Notes: generated by a model from the sequence alone, not told the origin. A DNA stretch of 61,197 nucleotides from Candidatus Aminicenantota bacterium (GCA_021162615.1 JAGGYH010000102.1:1-61197); one strand, 5' to 3'. Positions 27,551 through 35,833 are shown, counted from the first letter of the stretch. Numbers and translations are program-made.

Positions 27551-28267
27551 TCAGATTGGTATCTTTGTCCCCACACCTATAGGCACGTAATCTTCCCCGT
27601 AAAACTTGCTGAAAAGTTCCCTGGCTTCTTTCCCCGAGCAGTGTGAAGGACCGACTTTTTTAACACCTGATTTTTTAAAGAAACGGATAATTTCTTTGAT
27701 CTCCTGATCTTCGAATCCGCTTAGATGGAATCCTCCGAATACAAGATAGATCTCTTTTTTGGCTTTATCTTTGACTGTTTCTATAATGTTCACTATTCGC
27801 GGATGAGCGCACCCTGTGATGAGCACAAGTCCTTCATGTGAATCCAGAACAAGGCTTTGTTCATTGATCCATCCCGAGATAATTCCGGTTGAATACACAT
27901 TTGCAAGGATCTTCTGATAGGATTTCACATTGACGTAAGAGGCGCCTTGTTTTGTGATAGAATTTTTAAAGGTTGAGGGAAAGAAATCCGGAAGATAGAC
28001 TGTGATATGCGGATTCTCTTTTAGGAGGGCTGAAAGCCCGCCGGTGTGATCTTTGTGGAAATGAGAAAGGACCACTATTTCGACGTCCTGCGGTTTAATA
28101 TCAAGCCCATTCATATTGGATAGAAGGATACTTCCCTTTGTGCCTGTATCAAAGAGAATATTTTTTTCAGCTCCCCGGATAAAGCATGAAAATCCCCAAT
28201 CCGTTTGTAAAGCCGGATCAAAAGGATTGTTATCATAAACAACAGTAAGATTAAAATTTTTGTTCAT
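27551..28267 (-). CDS. MBL-fold metallo-hydrolase
   Basis: A 238-residue enzyme of the metallo-beta-lactamase fold, from the branch annotated as beta-RFAP-synthase-like or general MBL hydrolases. The metal motif HFHKDH is at 69-74, with TGCAHPRIVNI and GPSHCSG further on. The start is set at 28267, because the upstream zinc-ribbon gene ends with TAATG that shares its last A with this ATG. A start at 28291 would overlap that gene more and lacks a ribosome-binding site. The reaction is unknown. Confidence 0.85.
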   Translation of the reverse strand: MNKNFNLTVVYDNNPFDPALQTDWGFSCFIRGAEKNILFDTGTKGSILLSNMNGLDIKPQDVEIVVLSHFHKDHTGGLSALLKENPHITVYLPDFFPSTFKNSITKQGASYVNVKSYQKILANVYSTGIISGWINEQSLVLDSHEGLVLITGCAHPRIVNIIETVKDKAKKEIYLVFGGFHLSGFEDQEIKEIIRFFKKSGVKKVGPSHCSGKEARELFSKFYGEDYVPIGVGTKIPI

Positions 28268-28440
28268 TATCTTGTCATCATGGTTCCGCATTTAGGGCAT
28301 TTGATCTGATTGCAGGGTGTTCCTCTCTTATGGGGTACCTTTGTCCCGCACGACGGGCAGACGCACTGCCCTCCCGGGCCAAAACCCTGGCCCCCTCTTC
28401 CTCCGCGGCCGCCGCCTGGTCTTTGATTTCCTTGCTGCAT
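28267..28440 (-). CDS. 57-residue zinc-ribbon protein
   Basis: A short gene read directly from the gap between the CGGC gene and the MBL gene. The protein starts MQQGNQRPGGGRGG, a Gly/Arg-rich tail. It then has a compact zinc ribbon with CVCPSCG, VPHKRGTPC and KCPKCGTMM, and ends TR. The start follows GGGGG by five bases. The stop overlaps the next start as TAATG, which implies coupling. The double CPxCG layout resembles small zinc-ribbon proteins that accompany NifX/Mrp clusters in anaerobes. Likely a protein-interaction or metal module; the function is unknown. Confidence 0.85.
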   Translation of the reverse strand: MQQGNQRPGGGRGGRGGQGFGPGGQCVCPSCGTKVPHKRGTPCNQIKCPKCGTMMTR

Positions 28441-28451
28441 TTTATCCCCCT

Positions 28452-28895
28452 TTAATTATAGTCCTCCATTATTTTTCGGTTCTCTTCCATTAAATGTCCT
28501 GCGATTTCCCTCATGTTTGTTTTTTCCCAGAACGTGAGTTTCTCGTGAGCTTTCATATACTTTAATGGAATCGGATGGGTTCCTATGATTACCGGGACAT
28601 CATAGTATTTTTCGATAAACTCTTTGAAATGACGGATCCTGGGGCAGGGCGGATAACCAACGACCAGGCCTGTGGCTAAGTGGATGGCTTCAGCTCCGTT
28701 TTTTATCATCTCTTCCGGAACATATTCTACGTTTCCGCCGGGGCATCCTCCGCAGTAAGAATATCCCACTACTTCAACGGGCTCATCCTTTGGATATATG
28801 GAAAATCCCCCGACCCTTTCTCTGAGAGCCCGGAAGCATTTCCCGCCTCCACAGCTCTGGTAACGTCCGCAGATGATGATACCGATTTTTTTCAT
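28452..28895 (-). CDS. CGGC-domain protein
   Basis: A 147-residue protein of the CGGC family, named for its motif. Cysteines sit at C9, C15, C20 (ICGRYQSCGGGKC) and C48, C51 (GYSYCGGCPGG). The family is predicted to bind a metal or cluster, with no proven reaction. It lies between the Mrp ATPase (28 bp) and the zinc ribbon (11 bp) and is clearly part of the same transcript. Confidence 0.88.
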   Translation of the reverse strand: MKKIGIIICGRYQSCGGGKCFRALRERVGGFSIYPKDEPVEVVGYSYCGGCPGGNVEYVPEEMIKNGAEAIHLATGLVVGYPPCPRIRHFKEFIEKYYDVPVIIGTHPIPLKYMKAHEKLTFWEKTNMREIAGHLMEENRKIMEDYN

Positions 28896-28923
28896 AATAT
28901 CTCCTTTACAGATGGCTCTTGTA

Positions 28924-29742
28924 TTATGATTTTTTTAATTCTATTATTTTATCCACGATTTTCATAAAAGACTTGCTGGCCTCTGAGTCGGGATGCTTGT
29001 CAAGGAAAGACTTTCCTTCATCTCCTAATGATACGATTTCAGGTTCTATAGGGATGCTGCCGAGAAAAGGAACTCCCATTTGTTTGGCTGCTTTTTCTCC
29101 TCCCCCTTCTTTGAAGAGATTTATTTTGTGTTTGCATTTAGGACAGATCAGCCCGCTCATGTTTTCCACGATCCCATATACTTCCAGATTCAATTTTCTG
29201 GCAAACGCCACGGCTTTTCTGGAGTCCATCAAAGACACTTCCTGGGGGGTAGTCACTACAATGGCCCCTGTGGCTGGGATTAACTGCGCTATGGAGAGAG
29301 GCTCGTCTCCTGTGCCTGGTGGCGAATCTATGATCAGCCAGTCCAGGCTGCCCCACGCCACATCTCCTATGAACTGCTGGATCGCTTTCATCTTCATAGG
29401 ACCCCGCCATATGACGGGAAGGTCCTGATTTTCAAGCAGAAAAGACATTGAGATGAGAGAAAGGTTCTCAGTCACAGGCACAGGAATAATAGCCTCAGAT
29501 GAAGCCTGGATTTTTTTGCTCTCCACGCCCATCATTTTTGCCAGGTTGGGTCCGTGTATATCCACATCAAGCAGTCCTACCGTGAGTCCTTTTTTGGCAA
29601 AGGCGAGACCGAGATTGGCAGAAACAGTGCTTTTTCCTACGCCTCCTTTGCCGCTAAAAACAAGAACGCTGTTTTTTATGGTCTCCAGTCTCTTGGTGAC
29701 CTTTTCTCTTTCTTTTTTCATTTTATCTTCTTGATTTGCCAT
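28924..29742 (-). CDS. Mrp/NBP35-family Fe-S cluster carrier ATPase
   Basis: A 272-residue P-loop ATPase that binds and hands over Fe-S clusters. The deviant Walker A GKGGVGKST is at 31-39. Also visible are DVDIHGPNL, the switch region DSPPGTGDE and the bridging-cluster CPKC motif in NMSGLICPKC. The start shares a base with the stop of the NifX-like gene (TAATG). Together with the IscU-like scaffold downstream it makes a minimal cluster assembly and transfer route. Confidence 0.93.
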   Translation of the reverse strand: MANQEDKMKKEREKVTKRLETIKNSVLVFSGKGGVGKSTVSANLGLAFAKKGLTVGLLDVDIHGPNLAKMMGVESKKIQASSEAIIPVPVTENLSLISMSFLLENQDLPVIWRGPMKMKAIQQFIGDVAWGSLDWLIIDSPPGTGDEPLSIAQLIPATGAIVVTTPQEVSLMDSRKAVAFARKLNLEVYGIVENMSGLICPKCKHKINLFKEGGGEKAAKQMGVPFLGSIPIEPEIVSLGDEGKSFLDKHPDSEASKSFMKIVDKIIELKKS

Positions 29743-30455
29743 TATTTCACCTCGATTCTATATTTATCCAACAGATCCTTGATCTTGCCGCTGGCACCGG
29801 AGATGACTTTGATTTTTGAGGCCTGAAGTACTCTTTGGGCATTGGGGCCGATCTGCCCTGTGAAAAGAACATCCACCTTATTTTCGGATAAAAACTGGAC
29901 GGATCTCGGTCCGACTCCCTGCATGAGGTTTATGTTCGGATTTTCAAGAGATTCAATGCTTTTTGTTTTCGGGTCATAGATGAGATAAAAAGCCGCTCTC
30001 CCGAATCTCGGATCGATTTCGTCTTCAATGCTTCCTCCCTGAGCCGTGAAGCATATTCTCTGGTTTGCATCAATATCAAATTTTTCTGACGGCTGATGCT
30101 GCGGATCGGGCCCGGATTTGGTTTTCCCGTGTTCGCAGAGATCCTCTCCCTTTTCCAGCTTGTTATTCAAAAATTTGTCTATGACTTCGTCGATAGTGCC
30201 TTCAACCCCTATGATCGGTTCGATATTTTTCTGCCGGAATAGATCCTGAGCTCTTGAACCCATTCCTCCTGCAATGACGCAGGTGACTCCCATTTCAGAA
30301 AGATAGTTGGGTAAAAATCCCGGGCTGTGTCCCGGATTCTCTATCTTTTCTCTTTTTAAAACCTGGCCCCCTTTAATGTCAACGATTGTGTAAGCAGGGC
30401 ACCTTCCAAAATGTGCTGATACGGAACTTCCTTCCGTAGAGATAGCCACTTTCAT
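29742..30455 (-). CDS. Tandem NifX/NafY-like (dinitrogenase Fe-Mo cofactor biosynthesis) protein
   Basis: A 237-residue protein made of two copies of the NifX-type domain. The first is at about 1-100 (STEGSSVSAHFGRCPAYTIVD) and the second at about 130-237 (GGSIEDEIDPRFGRAAFYLIYD). A His/Cys-containing linker lies between them. Single-domain relatives bind Fe-S or Fe-Mo cofactor precursors. No nitrogenase genes are present, so a general cluster-binding role is more likely. It starts the transcript that runs through Mrp, CGGC, zinc ribbon and MBL. Confidence 0.88.
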   Translation of the reverse strand: MKVAISTEGSSVSAHFGRCPAYTIVDIKGGQVLKREKIENPGHSPGFLPNYLSEMGVTCVIAGGMGSRAQDLFRQKNIEPIIGVEGTIDEVIDKFLNNKLEKGEDLCEHGKTKSGPDPQHQPSEKFDIDANQRICFTAQGGSIEDEIDPRFGRAAFYLIYDPKTKSIESLENPNINLMQGVGPRSVQFLSENKVDVLFTGQIGPNAQRVLQASKIKVISGASGKIKDLLDKYRIEVK

Positions 30456-30568
30456 GATTCACTCCTGTTTGATAGTTTGTTTCGTTCACTCAATTGTCTG
30501 AGATAATAGTGTACTGGATTTGAGATATTTTATCTACAATGATCTGCAGAGTTTCTTTCATTTTGAAT

Positions 30569-30604
30569 ATACCGGGACGCCTGTTTGAACAGCCGTCCCG
30601 GTAT
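30569..30604 (-). terminator. Strong hairpin between DUF5320 and the NifX-like gene
   Basis: ATACCGGGACG and CGTCCCGGTAT form a perfect 11-bp stem around a C/C mismatch and an inner CTGTT/AACAG pairing. It follows the DUF5320 stop on the minus strand by about 30 bases. This separates fur-DUF5320 from the NifX-Mrp genes, at least partly. The rest of the 30456-30634 gap shows no other recognisable site. Confidence 0.7.
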
Positions 30605-30634
30605 GATAATCAATAGTGTAAGATAAGGACACGT

Positions 30635-31018
30635 TCACTTTTCTTTCTTGATTTCTTCGATTCTTTTTGAGATTTCTTCCAGTTCTTCCTTTAAGTATTT
30701 GGATTGGTCTTTAAGCATTTTCATTTCATCTTCAGGTGTGACATTGGCCGGTTGGGGCGGATAAGGTGCGTAATAGGCGGGGTCAGGGTAGTAGCCCCAT
30801 CCTAATCCTCTTCCATAACCGCGTCCGAATCCGCGTCCGAAACCACGTCCAAGTCCGTATCCGCGTCCGAATCCACGTCCAAGTCCGTAACCGCGTCCGA
30901 ATCCCAGCCCCGGACCCGGCTTCATATAACCGGGAGTGTCGTAACCGCTGCAGTAGCCAAGGGCTCTTCCGGTCCTTGGGCCCTGTCCTAATGGTCCTGA
31001 TCTATCTCCTGCTGGCAT
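30635..31018 (-). CDS. DUF5320 protein with Gly-Arg-Tyr repeats
   Basis: About 127 residues. It starts MPAGDRSGPLGQGPRTGR, the DUF5320 signature. The start at 31018 is fixed by AAAGGAGG, and a longer frame would overlap fur. A central low-complexity stretch repeats GFGRGYGLGR-like units. The end is a coiled-coil helix (DEMKMLKDQSKYLKEELEEI). Family members accompany Mrp/NifX genes in many anaerobes, but their role is unproven. Confidence 0.85.
   Translation of the reverse strand: MPAGDRSGPLGQGPRTGRALGYCSGYDTPGYMKPGPGLGFGRGYGLGRGFGRGYGLGRGFGRGFGRGYGRGLGWGYYPDPAYYAPYPPQPANVTPEDEMKMLKDQSKYLKEELEEISKRIEEIKKEK
30820..30908. repeat. In-frame tandem repeat inside the DUF5320 gene
   Basis: Degenerate units built on CCGCGTCCGAATCC and CCACGTCCAAGTCCG recur about five times, with 12-, 18- and 21-base spacing. 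They encode the Gly-Arg-rich stretch. The repeats are coding and adjacent without spacers, so this is not a CRISPR array. Length variation between strains is likely. Confidence 0.75.
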
Positions 31019-31023
31019 AATTC

Positions 31024-31470
31024 TCACCTCCTTTCCTGGCAGTGCTTGCAAATGCCGTAAAATTCAAAATTATAGTCTGTTATTTTAAAACCATGCTTTG
31101 TTTTAAGTGTTTGCTCTGCCTTTTTTATGAGCTCTGATTCTTCAAAATCTGTGTAATCAATGATCCTGCCGCATTGGGTACAGATAAGATGATGGTGGTG
31201 TGTTTCGCTGGAATCGGTGATCAGCTCATACTTATTTTCACCTGTGCCCAGAGGAATCTTATTGAGATACCCCATTTGTTCGAGAACATCCAGTGTTCTG
31301 TATACAGTGGTCAGTCCTATGGCGGGGTAGATTCTGAGAAGAGAGCGGTATATCTCTTTGGCGCTCATATGTTTGGATGTACTGATTAAAAGATTGAGAA
31401 TGGCCTCCCTGGGTGCGGTCCACCGGGAACCACGGCCTCTGAATCTGTTTCTCCAATTATGAGACGGCAT
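31024..31470 (-). CDS. fur: Fur-family transcriptional regulator
   Basis: A 148-residue winged-helix metalloregulator. The DNA-binding part includes RWTAPREAILNLLIS and AIGLTTVYRTLDVLEQMG. The metal-binding part has the ETHHHHLIC cluster, a CTQCG pair and a CKHCQ pair for structural zinc. Start choice: ATG at 31470; an in-frame GTG at 31479 is possible, and neither has a clear ribosome-binding site. A Fur-box-like site lies 30 bases upstream. It overlaps nothing and is followed at once by DUF5320. It could also be a PerR- or Zur-type regulator. Confidence 0.88.
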   Translation of the reverse strand: MPSHNWRNRFRGRGSRWTAPREAILNLLISTSKHMSAKEIYRSLLRIYPAIGLTTVYRTLDVLEQMGYLNKIPLGTGENKYELITDSSETHHHHLICTQCGRIIDYTDFEESELIKKAEQTLKTKHGFKITDYNFEFYGICKHCQERR

Positions 31471-31500
31471 AAGGATCACTCATTTTTTTACAATTGGTAT

Positions 31501-31515
31501 TGATAATCATTTTCA
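31501..31515. promoter_or_regulatory. Fur box upstream of fur
   Basis: TGATAATCATTTTCA matches the classical 7-1-7 Fur operator (TGATAATnATTATCA) at 14 of 15 positions. It lies in the divergent region between fur and queF and suggests autoregulation of the fur-DUF5320 transcript. Confidence 0.75.
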
Positions 31516-31619
31516 ATAGCAGTATACATCCCGTTCCGTTTTTTGTCAAGCCGGTCGTGAAAATAATTTTAATTTGACTAAAAAATCATATCAGTTATAT
31601 ACTTCTGTATGGATATCCC

Positions 31620-31644
31620 GGATTATTAACAAGTCGAGGCTGAT
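31620..31644. repeat. R3 end fragment in the queF leader
   Basis: GGATTATTAACAAGTCGAGG closely matches the outer end of R3 copy B, read in reverse (GGATTATTAACGAGTCGAGG). The fragment stops just before the queF start at 31648 and provides the AGGCTGATG stretch upstream of it. No matching second end is seen. Confidence 0.5.
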
Positions 31645-31647
31645 GAA

Positions 31648-32046
31648 ATGACTGAATACGGAGAAAAAGAAGCCAAAGCCGGATTAAAGGAGAAGCTGCC
31701 GGCTATCGAAACCTTTCCCAATCAGTACTCTGGCTATGAGATAGAAATAGAGATTCCTGAATTCACCTCTGTTTGTCCTAAAACAGGACTGCCTGATTTT
31801 GGAAAAATCACCATAATATACACACCGGACAAAAAGTGCCTTGAGCTTAAATCCGTAAAAATGTATATGCTTGCTTACAGGAATCTCGGCATATTTTACG
31901 AAAATGCCGTAAACCGGATTTTGGATGATGTGGCCAGGGCCTGCCGTCCTGTAAAAGCGGTTGTGATCGGGGAGTTCAATCCCAGAGGAGGCATCTCTTC
32001 AGTGGTAAGAGCGGTGTACCCGCGTTCTGGGGGAAAAAAGAGATAG
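31648..32046 (+). CDS. queF: NADPH-dependent 7-cyano-7-deazaguanine reductase (preQ1 synthase)
   Basis: A 132-residue enzyme of the short QueF type that reduces the nitrile preQ0 to preQ1 in queuosine synthesis. The catalytic Cys C43 and Asp D50 lie in SVCPKTGLPDF. The family QueF motif region ELKSVKMYMLAYRN binds NADPH. The other pathway genes queC, queD and queE are 3-5 kb away on the other strand, so the pathway is split into two transcripts. Confidence 0.95.
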   Translation: MTEYGEKEAKAGLKEKLPAIETFPNQYSGYEIEIEIPEFTSVCPKTGLPDFGKITIIYTPDKKCLELKSVKMYMLAYRNLGIFYENAVNRILDDVARACRPVKAVVIGEFNPRGGISSVVRAVYPRSGGKKR

Positions 32047-32082
32047 AATGGTCGATAAAATACAAATGGGGATGCCGCTCCG

Positions 32083-32967
32083 TTGAATTTAAAAGGAATC
32101 GCCGGATCAGCCCGGCCCAAACAGTGGATCAAAAATTTTTTCATATTGGCCCCTCTTATTTTTTCTCAAAATCTTTTTAATGTTCCCCTGCTGATCAAGT
32201 CGGCTATTGCCTTTGCCGCATTTTGTCTTTTATCGAGCTCCCTCTATATATTAAATGATATCAGAGATTTGGATGAGGACAAACACCATCCTGTTAAATC
32301 AAAAAGGCCGCTGGCCTCTGGAGAAATAAACAGAACCCAAGCGTGGACGGCGTTCGGGTTGCTTTTAATCGCAAGCGTGATTGTTTCCGTTTTATTCCTA
32401 AACCAGAATTTTATGATTGCGCTTTTGATTTATGTGATCCTGCAGTTCAGTTATTCATTTGGATTAAAAAACGTCATTATTCTGGATGTTTTTATTGTAG
32501 CGGCTGGTTTTATAATCCGGGTCATTTCCGGAGGATTCGCCATTAACGTCCATATATCCCACTGGCTTTTGATCTGCACACTGCTCCTGGCATTGTTTCT
32601 CGCTTTGAGCAAAAGAAGGCATGAGATGGTTTTGCTGGGAAAAGAAGCTGTAAACCACAGGCCCATTTTAGGAGAGTATTCCCCTTATCTTCTTGACCAG
32701 ATGATCGCAGTGGTCACCGCTTCCACTATTATTGCCTACTGCCTTTACACGATTTCGGAGGAAACCGTGACCAGATTCGGCACATATGAACTGATCTATA
32801 CGGTCCCCTTTGTTTTGTATGGAATATTCCGCTACCTTTATCTCATTCACCGCAGGTCAGAGGGAGGAAGTCCCGAGACCCTGATCATCAAGGACAGGCC
32901 TTTGCTGATTGATGTTTTTTTGTGGGTGGTGACCGTAGTGGTGATTGTTTATGGGAGAGGCGGTTGA
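32083..32967 (+). CDS. UbiA-family decaprenyl-phosphate phosphoribosyltransferase
   Basis: A 294-residue membrane prenyltransferase with about nine hydrophobic segments. The N-terminal ARPKQWIKNFFILAP, the first Asp motif NDIRDLDED at 58-66, KSKRPLASG and DVFIVAAGFIIRV match DPPR synthase. That enzyme transfers 5-phosphoribose to polyprenyl phosphate for arabinose- or ribose-containing envelope glycans. The start is a TTG, preceded by GGGGA at ten bases. The sulfatase-fold gene downstream may act on the same envelope material. Confidence 0.85.
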   Translation: MNLKGIAGSARPKQWIKNFFILAPLIFSQNLFNVPLLIKSAIAFAAFCLLSSSLYILNDIRDLDEDKHHPVKSKRPLASGEINRTQAWTAFGLLLIASVIVSVLFLNQNFMIALLIYVILQFSYSFGLKNVIILDVFIVAAGFIIRVISGGFAINVHISHWLLICTLLLALFLALSKRRHEMVLLGKEAVNHRPILGEYSPYLLDQMIAVVTASTIIAYCLYTISEETVTRFGTYELIYTVPFVLYGIFRYLYLIHRRSEGGSPETLIIKDRPLLIDVFLWVVTVVVIVYGRGG

Positions 32968-33085
32968 GTTTGCTGATTGTCTCCATTGATTTTATTCCTT
33001 ATTTCTAATAATTTGGACGTTTTTTCATCTTAAGGGGTTATAAAGAAAGAGAAAAAATAACCATTAAGTTCACCTCTAATGGCTA

Positions 33086-35125
33086 TTGAAGCAATTTAAT
33101 TCAATTGTAAAAATTATGGGAAAAAGGAAAATCTCTAAAATGAAAAAAGCTCTTTCTGATAAAAAGATTTTGGTCTATTCAATGCTTTTTTATACTCTTC
33201 TTTTCCTGGTAGAAGTATATGCGGATTTTTTTACTTATATAACCAATTACTCACAGGGGAAACTCTCTGTAACCTTTTTTACAAAGATCAAAGAAATCCT
33301 TCATCTTATTAAATTCAACATTGTTGTCTATGTGATCACGCTGCTTCTGATATATTTGTCAGCTGCTTTCCTCAATTATCTTTACGTGAAGCTCGCTTAT
33401 AAGGCTATGGCAAAAAAGAAACAGGAAGGACGAATCCCTTTGAAAGCGTTGCTGTTCATAGGAATAAATTTTCTGTTTGTGGTCTTTCTGTATCTGTTTA
33501 ATTTCACTCTCTATCCGTCCTCAAATGTGACCCGTTTTTTGAGTGTGTTTTTGAATGGGAAGTCCTATTCGGTTCACACTGTTATATCCTTTGTGTTTTT
33601 TAGTTTCTATTTTTTGATTTTTGTTTATCTGTGTTTACGTTTCGGAAGCAAAAAGATGAAAATAATCGTGCCTATACTTGTTGGAGTCATTCTCATATCC
33701 AATCTCAATCCATATTACCATACTAAGAATTTATGGACAGGTTTCTCTCATCCGAAGGGATCAAATAAGGGCCCGAATGTCATATTTATCGGCATAGATT
33801 CTCTCAATCCTGACCATACAAAATATTTTGGGTATAAATATGAAACAACTCCTAATCTGGATAAATTCATGCAAGAGAATGTCGTGTTCTCTAATTGTCA
33901 TACCCCTCTTGCCCGGACTTTCCCTTCCTGGTATTCAATATTGACCGGGAAGTATCCGAAGCATACCGGCGTGAGATACAATCTTATAAAAAGAAAGTTT
34001 ATTTCCCAAGATGCGGTCACAGTACCCCAGTATTTGGGAGAGAATGACCATTATTACACAGCCTATTTCACAGACGAAACACGTTTCTGCAACATAACCC
34101 CTGATGACGGATTTGATTATCTGAGACATCCCACAATGGGAGTCAAGGATTTTATATTCGGGAATTTTCATGATTTCAGTCTTACAAATGTTTTTTTTAA
34201 TAATCCCCTCGGTTATAAGATATTCAGATTTACCGACATCAACAGGGCTGTGTATCATACATACAATCCTCATTTTTTCCGAGATGAATTATGCGGGTTT
34301 TTAGATAAGCTGAAACAAAAAGAAAGGTTTTTTCTTATGGTGCATTTTTGTGCGCCGCACTGGCCTTATGATGCCAGTGCTCCCTATCCTTATCTGTTTG
34401 ATACAAATGAAAATTTCTTATACAGCCCTTATGACGGCACTTTGAAGATGGCTGATGACCAGCTAGGGAAATTCTTGGTAGCACTGAAAAAAAAGGATGT
34501 TTACGACAATTCCATAATCGTCATCCTCTCCGATCATGGAGAAACCATTAAAGGGCACGGCACGAATTTAAGAGATAGTGCTCAGAACCGGATTCTGCTC
34601 ACAATCAAACCTCAGGGCAAGAGTATTCATAAAGACATTCATGATCTTGTCTGTACAACAGACATAGCCCCTACGGTGTATGAATTGATGGGTAAGGATG
34701 TTTCTCTGGCTTTTGATGGGGAAAGCCTGTTGTCTTTGATCAATGGAACAGGTGAGATTCAGGGCCCTGATCCGATAATAATGGAAACCGGTTTTTCCAT
34801 AGACACTCCTGGAGGAGCCGGTCTCGCCCTTCAGGAAATGATATCTCAGGGCATTGCTTTTTATGAATTCAATAATAAGGGGATCATAACCGTTCAGGAG
34901 AATTATCACGAGCAGCTGGTGAAAAGGAAGCAGAGGGCGGTTCAGTCAGGTGAATGGAGATTGATTTTCGAACCGCAGGTTCGAAAGGACGTTGTCTTTA
35001 AAAAGGTTCAGCTGTTTCATTTGAAAGAAGATCCCATGTGTACCAATGATGTTTCAGCTGTATACCCTGAGATATGCTCCAGACTTTTAGAAGAGCTGAA
35101 GAAGCATTACGGAGATGAGTTGTGA
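33086..35125 (+). CDS. Membrane-anchored sulfatase-fold enzyme
   Basis: Up to 679 residues from a TTG; ATGs at 33116 and 33140 are alternatives, and none has a clear ribosome-binding site. Five membrane segments (about 29-47, 77-100, 120-142, 163-185, 193-208) precede an external alkaline-phosphatase-superfamily domain. Metal ligands are at D238 (GIDSLNPDH) and in ILSDHGE. The nucleophile position reads ARTFPSWYS, with Thr278 rather than the Cys of true sulfatases. The layout is that of LTA-synthase or YejM/phosphoethanolamine-transferase relatives, so group transfer onto envelope lipids or glycans is as likely as sulfate hydrolysis. Confidence 0.8.
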   Translation: MKQFNSIVKIMGKRKISKMKKALSDKKILVYSMLFYTLLFLVEVYADFFTYITNYSQGKLSVTFFTKIKEILHLIKFNIVVYVITLLLIYLSAAFLNYLYVKLAYKAMAKKKQEGRIPLKALLFIGINFLFVVFLYLFNFTLYPSSNVTRFLSVFLNGKSYSVHTVISFVFFSFYFLIFVYLCLRFGSKKMKIIVPILVGVILISNLNPYYHTKNLWTGFSHPKGSNKGPNVIFIGIDSLNPDHTKYFGYKYETTPNLDKFMQENVVFSNCHTPLARTFPSWYSILTGKYPKHTGVRYNLIKRKFISQDAVTVPQYLGENDHYYTAYFTDETRFCNITPDDGFDYLRHPTMGVKDFIFGNFHDFSLTNVFFNNPLGYKIFRFTDINRAVYHTYNPHFFRDELCGFLDKLKQKERFFLMVHFCAPHWPYDASAPYPYLFDTNENFLYSPYDGTLKMADDQLGKFLVALKKKDVYDNSIIVILSDHGETIKGHGTNLRDSAQNRILLTIKPQGKSIHKDIHDLVCTTDIAPTVYELMGKDVSLAFDGESLLSLINGTGEIQGPDPIIMETGFSIDTPGGAGLALQEMISQGIAFYEFNNKGIITVQENYHEQLVKRKQRAVQSGEWRLIFEPQVRKDVVFKKVQLFHLKEDPMCTNDVSAVYPEICSRLLEELKKHYGDEL

Positions 35126-35154
35126 CGGATGGCAGACGCGCACCATGAATTTAT

Positions 35155-35183
35155 GAAACACTGACGAGCGTTTCTTTTATTTT
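35155..35183 (+). terminator. Intrinsic terminator after the sulfatase-fold gene
   Basis: GAAACACT and AGCGTTTC form an 8-position stem with one A/C mismatch around a GACG loop. TTTTATTTTT follows. It lies 30 bases after the stop, in the gap to the convergent queE gene. Confidence 0.65.
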
Positions 35184-35203
35184 TAATGTGACAAAAAATA
35201 CAA

Positions 35204-35833
35204 TCATTTCATATTATAAATTTTGTGCAGCTGTAGTGAAATTCTTATATTTTTGAGCCCTGTTGTTGTGCATTCCTTGAGAAGCATAATCCCCTTCTCT
35301 CTGCTCCATTTTCGGTTGGATTCAGGCTGGAGAAGGATGGGGATTTTTTCCGGGAACTCATTTCTCATTCTCTGAATCACTTCGAGAGTTAGTTCCTTAC
35401 TCACCACAAGCTTTACTTCTTTTGCTTTTTCTCTGTATTCCGGTTGAAAAAAGTAATCGGGGGGCTTGGGCGAAACTGTGTACCAGTCCACAGAGAGGTC
35501 CTGATAAAGGGTGGCATTGGTTTCGACCTGGATTTTCATCCCCATTTCTTTTAACCTTTCTGTTAACTCCCTCACGTCCTGAATAAGAGGCTCTCCCCCT
35601 GTCAAGCAAACCCAGTCAGCCGGCATCTGTCTGCTTTCTTTTTCAATCCTGCTGCAAATCTGCTCAGTGTCTAGGTTTTCTCCTCCCTTCCAGGCATATT
35701 TTGTATCGCAGAAATCACATTTGAGATTGCATCCGGTCAGCCTCACGAACAGGGTGGCTTCCCCCTGACGCAGGCCTTCCCCCTGAACGGATGCAAAGAT
35801 TTCACTTATCTTCAGAGTATGTGGCTGAGGCAT
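35204..35833 (-). CDS. queE: 7-carboxy-7-deazaguanine synthase
   Basis: A 209-residue radical SAM enzyme that converts 6-carboxytetrahydropterin to 7-carboxy-7-deazaguanine. Visible are EIFASVQGEG near 11, the cluster Cys C35, C39 and C42 (CNLKCDFC), CLTGGEPL and VSPKPPDYFF. The start lies inside the end of queD (32-bp overlap), an unusually deep overlap in this operon. The order queC-queD-queE follows the steps of the pathway only partly. Confidence 0.95.
   Translation of the reverse strand: MPQPHTLKISEIFASVQGEGLRQGEATLFVRLTGCNLKCDFCDTKYAWKGGENLDTEQICSRIEKESRQMPADWVCLTGGEPLIQDVRELTERLKEMGMKIQVETNATLYQDLSVDWYTVSPKPPDYFFQPEYREKAKEVKLVVSKELTLEVIQRMRNEFPEKIPILLQPESNRKWSREKGIMLLKECTTTGLKNIRISLQLHKIYNMK

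Noticed and set aside
29742-30455. Nitrogenase cofactor gene set
   Set aside because: The NifX-like protein has no nifHDK, nifB or nifEN nearby. NifX-like domains are common in general Fe-S contexts.
30523-30535. AGATATTTTATCT dyad upstream of the NifX-like gene as a second Fur box
   Set aside because: It is a short AT dyad that does not match the TGATAAT half-site, so it cannot be separated from chance.
30820-30908. Possible CRISPR-like short repeats
   Set aside because: The units are adjacent, degenerate, in frame and encode the Gly-Arg stretch of DUF5320. There are no spacers and no cas genes.
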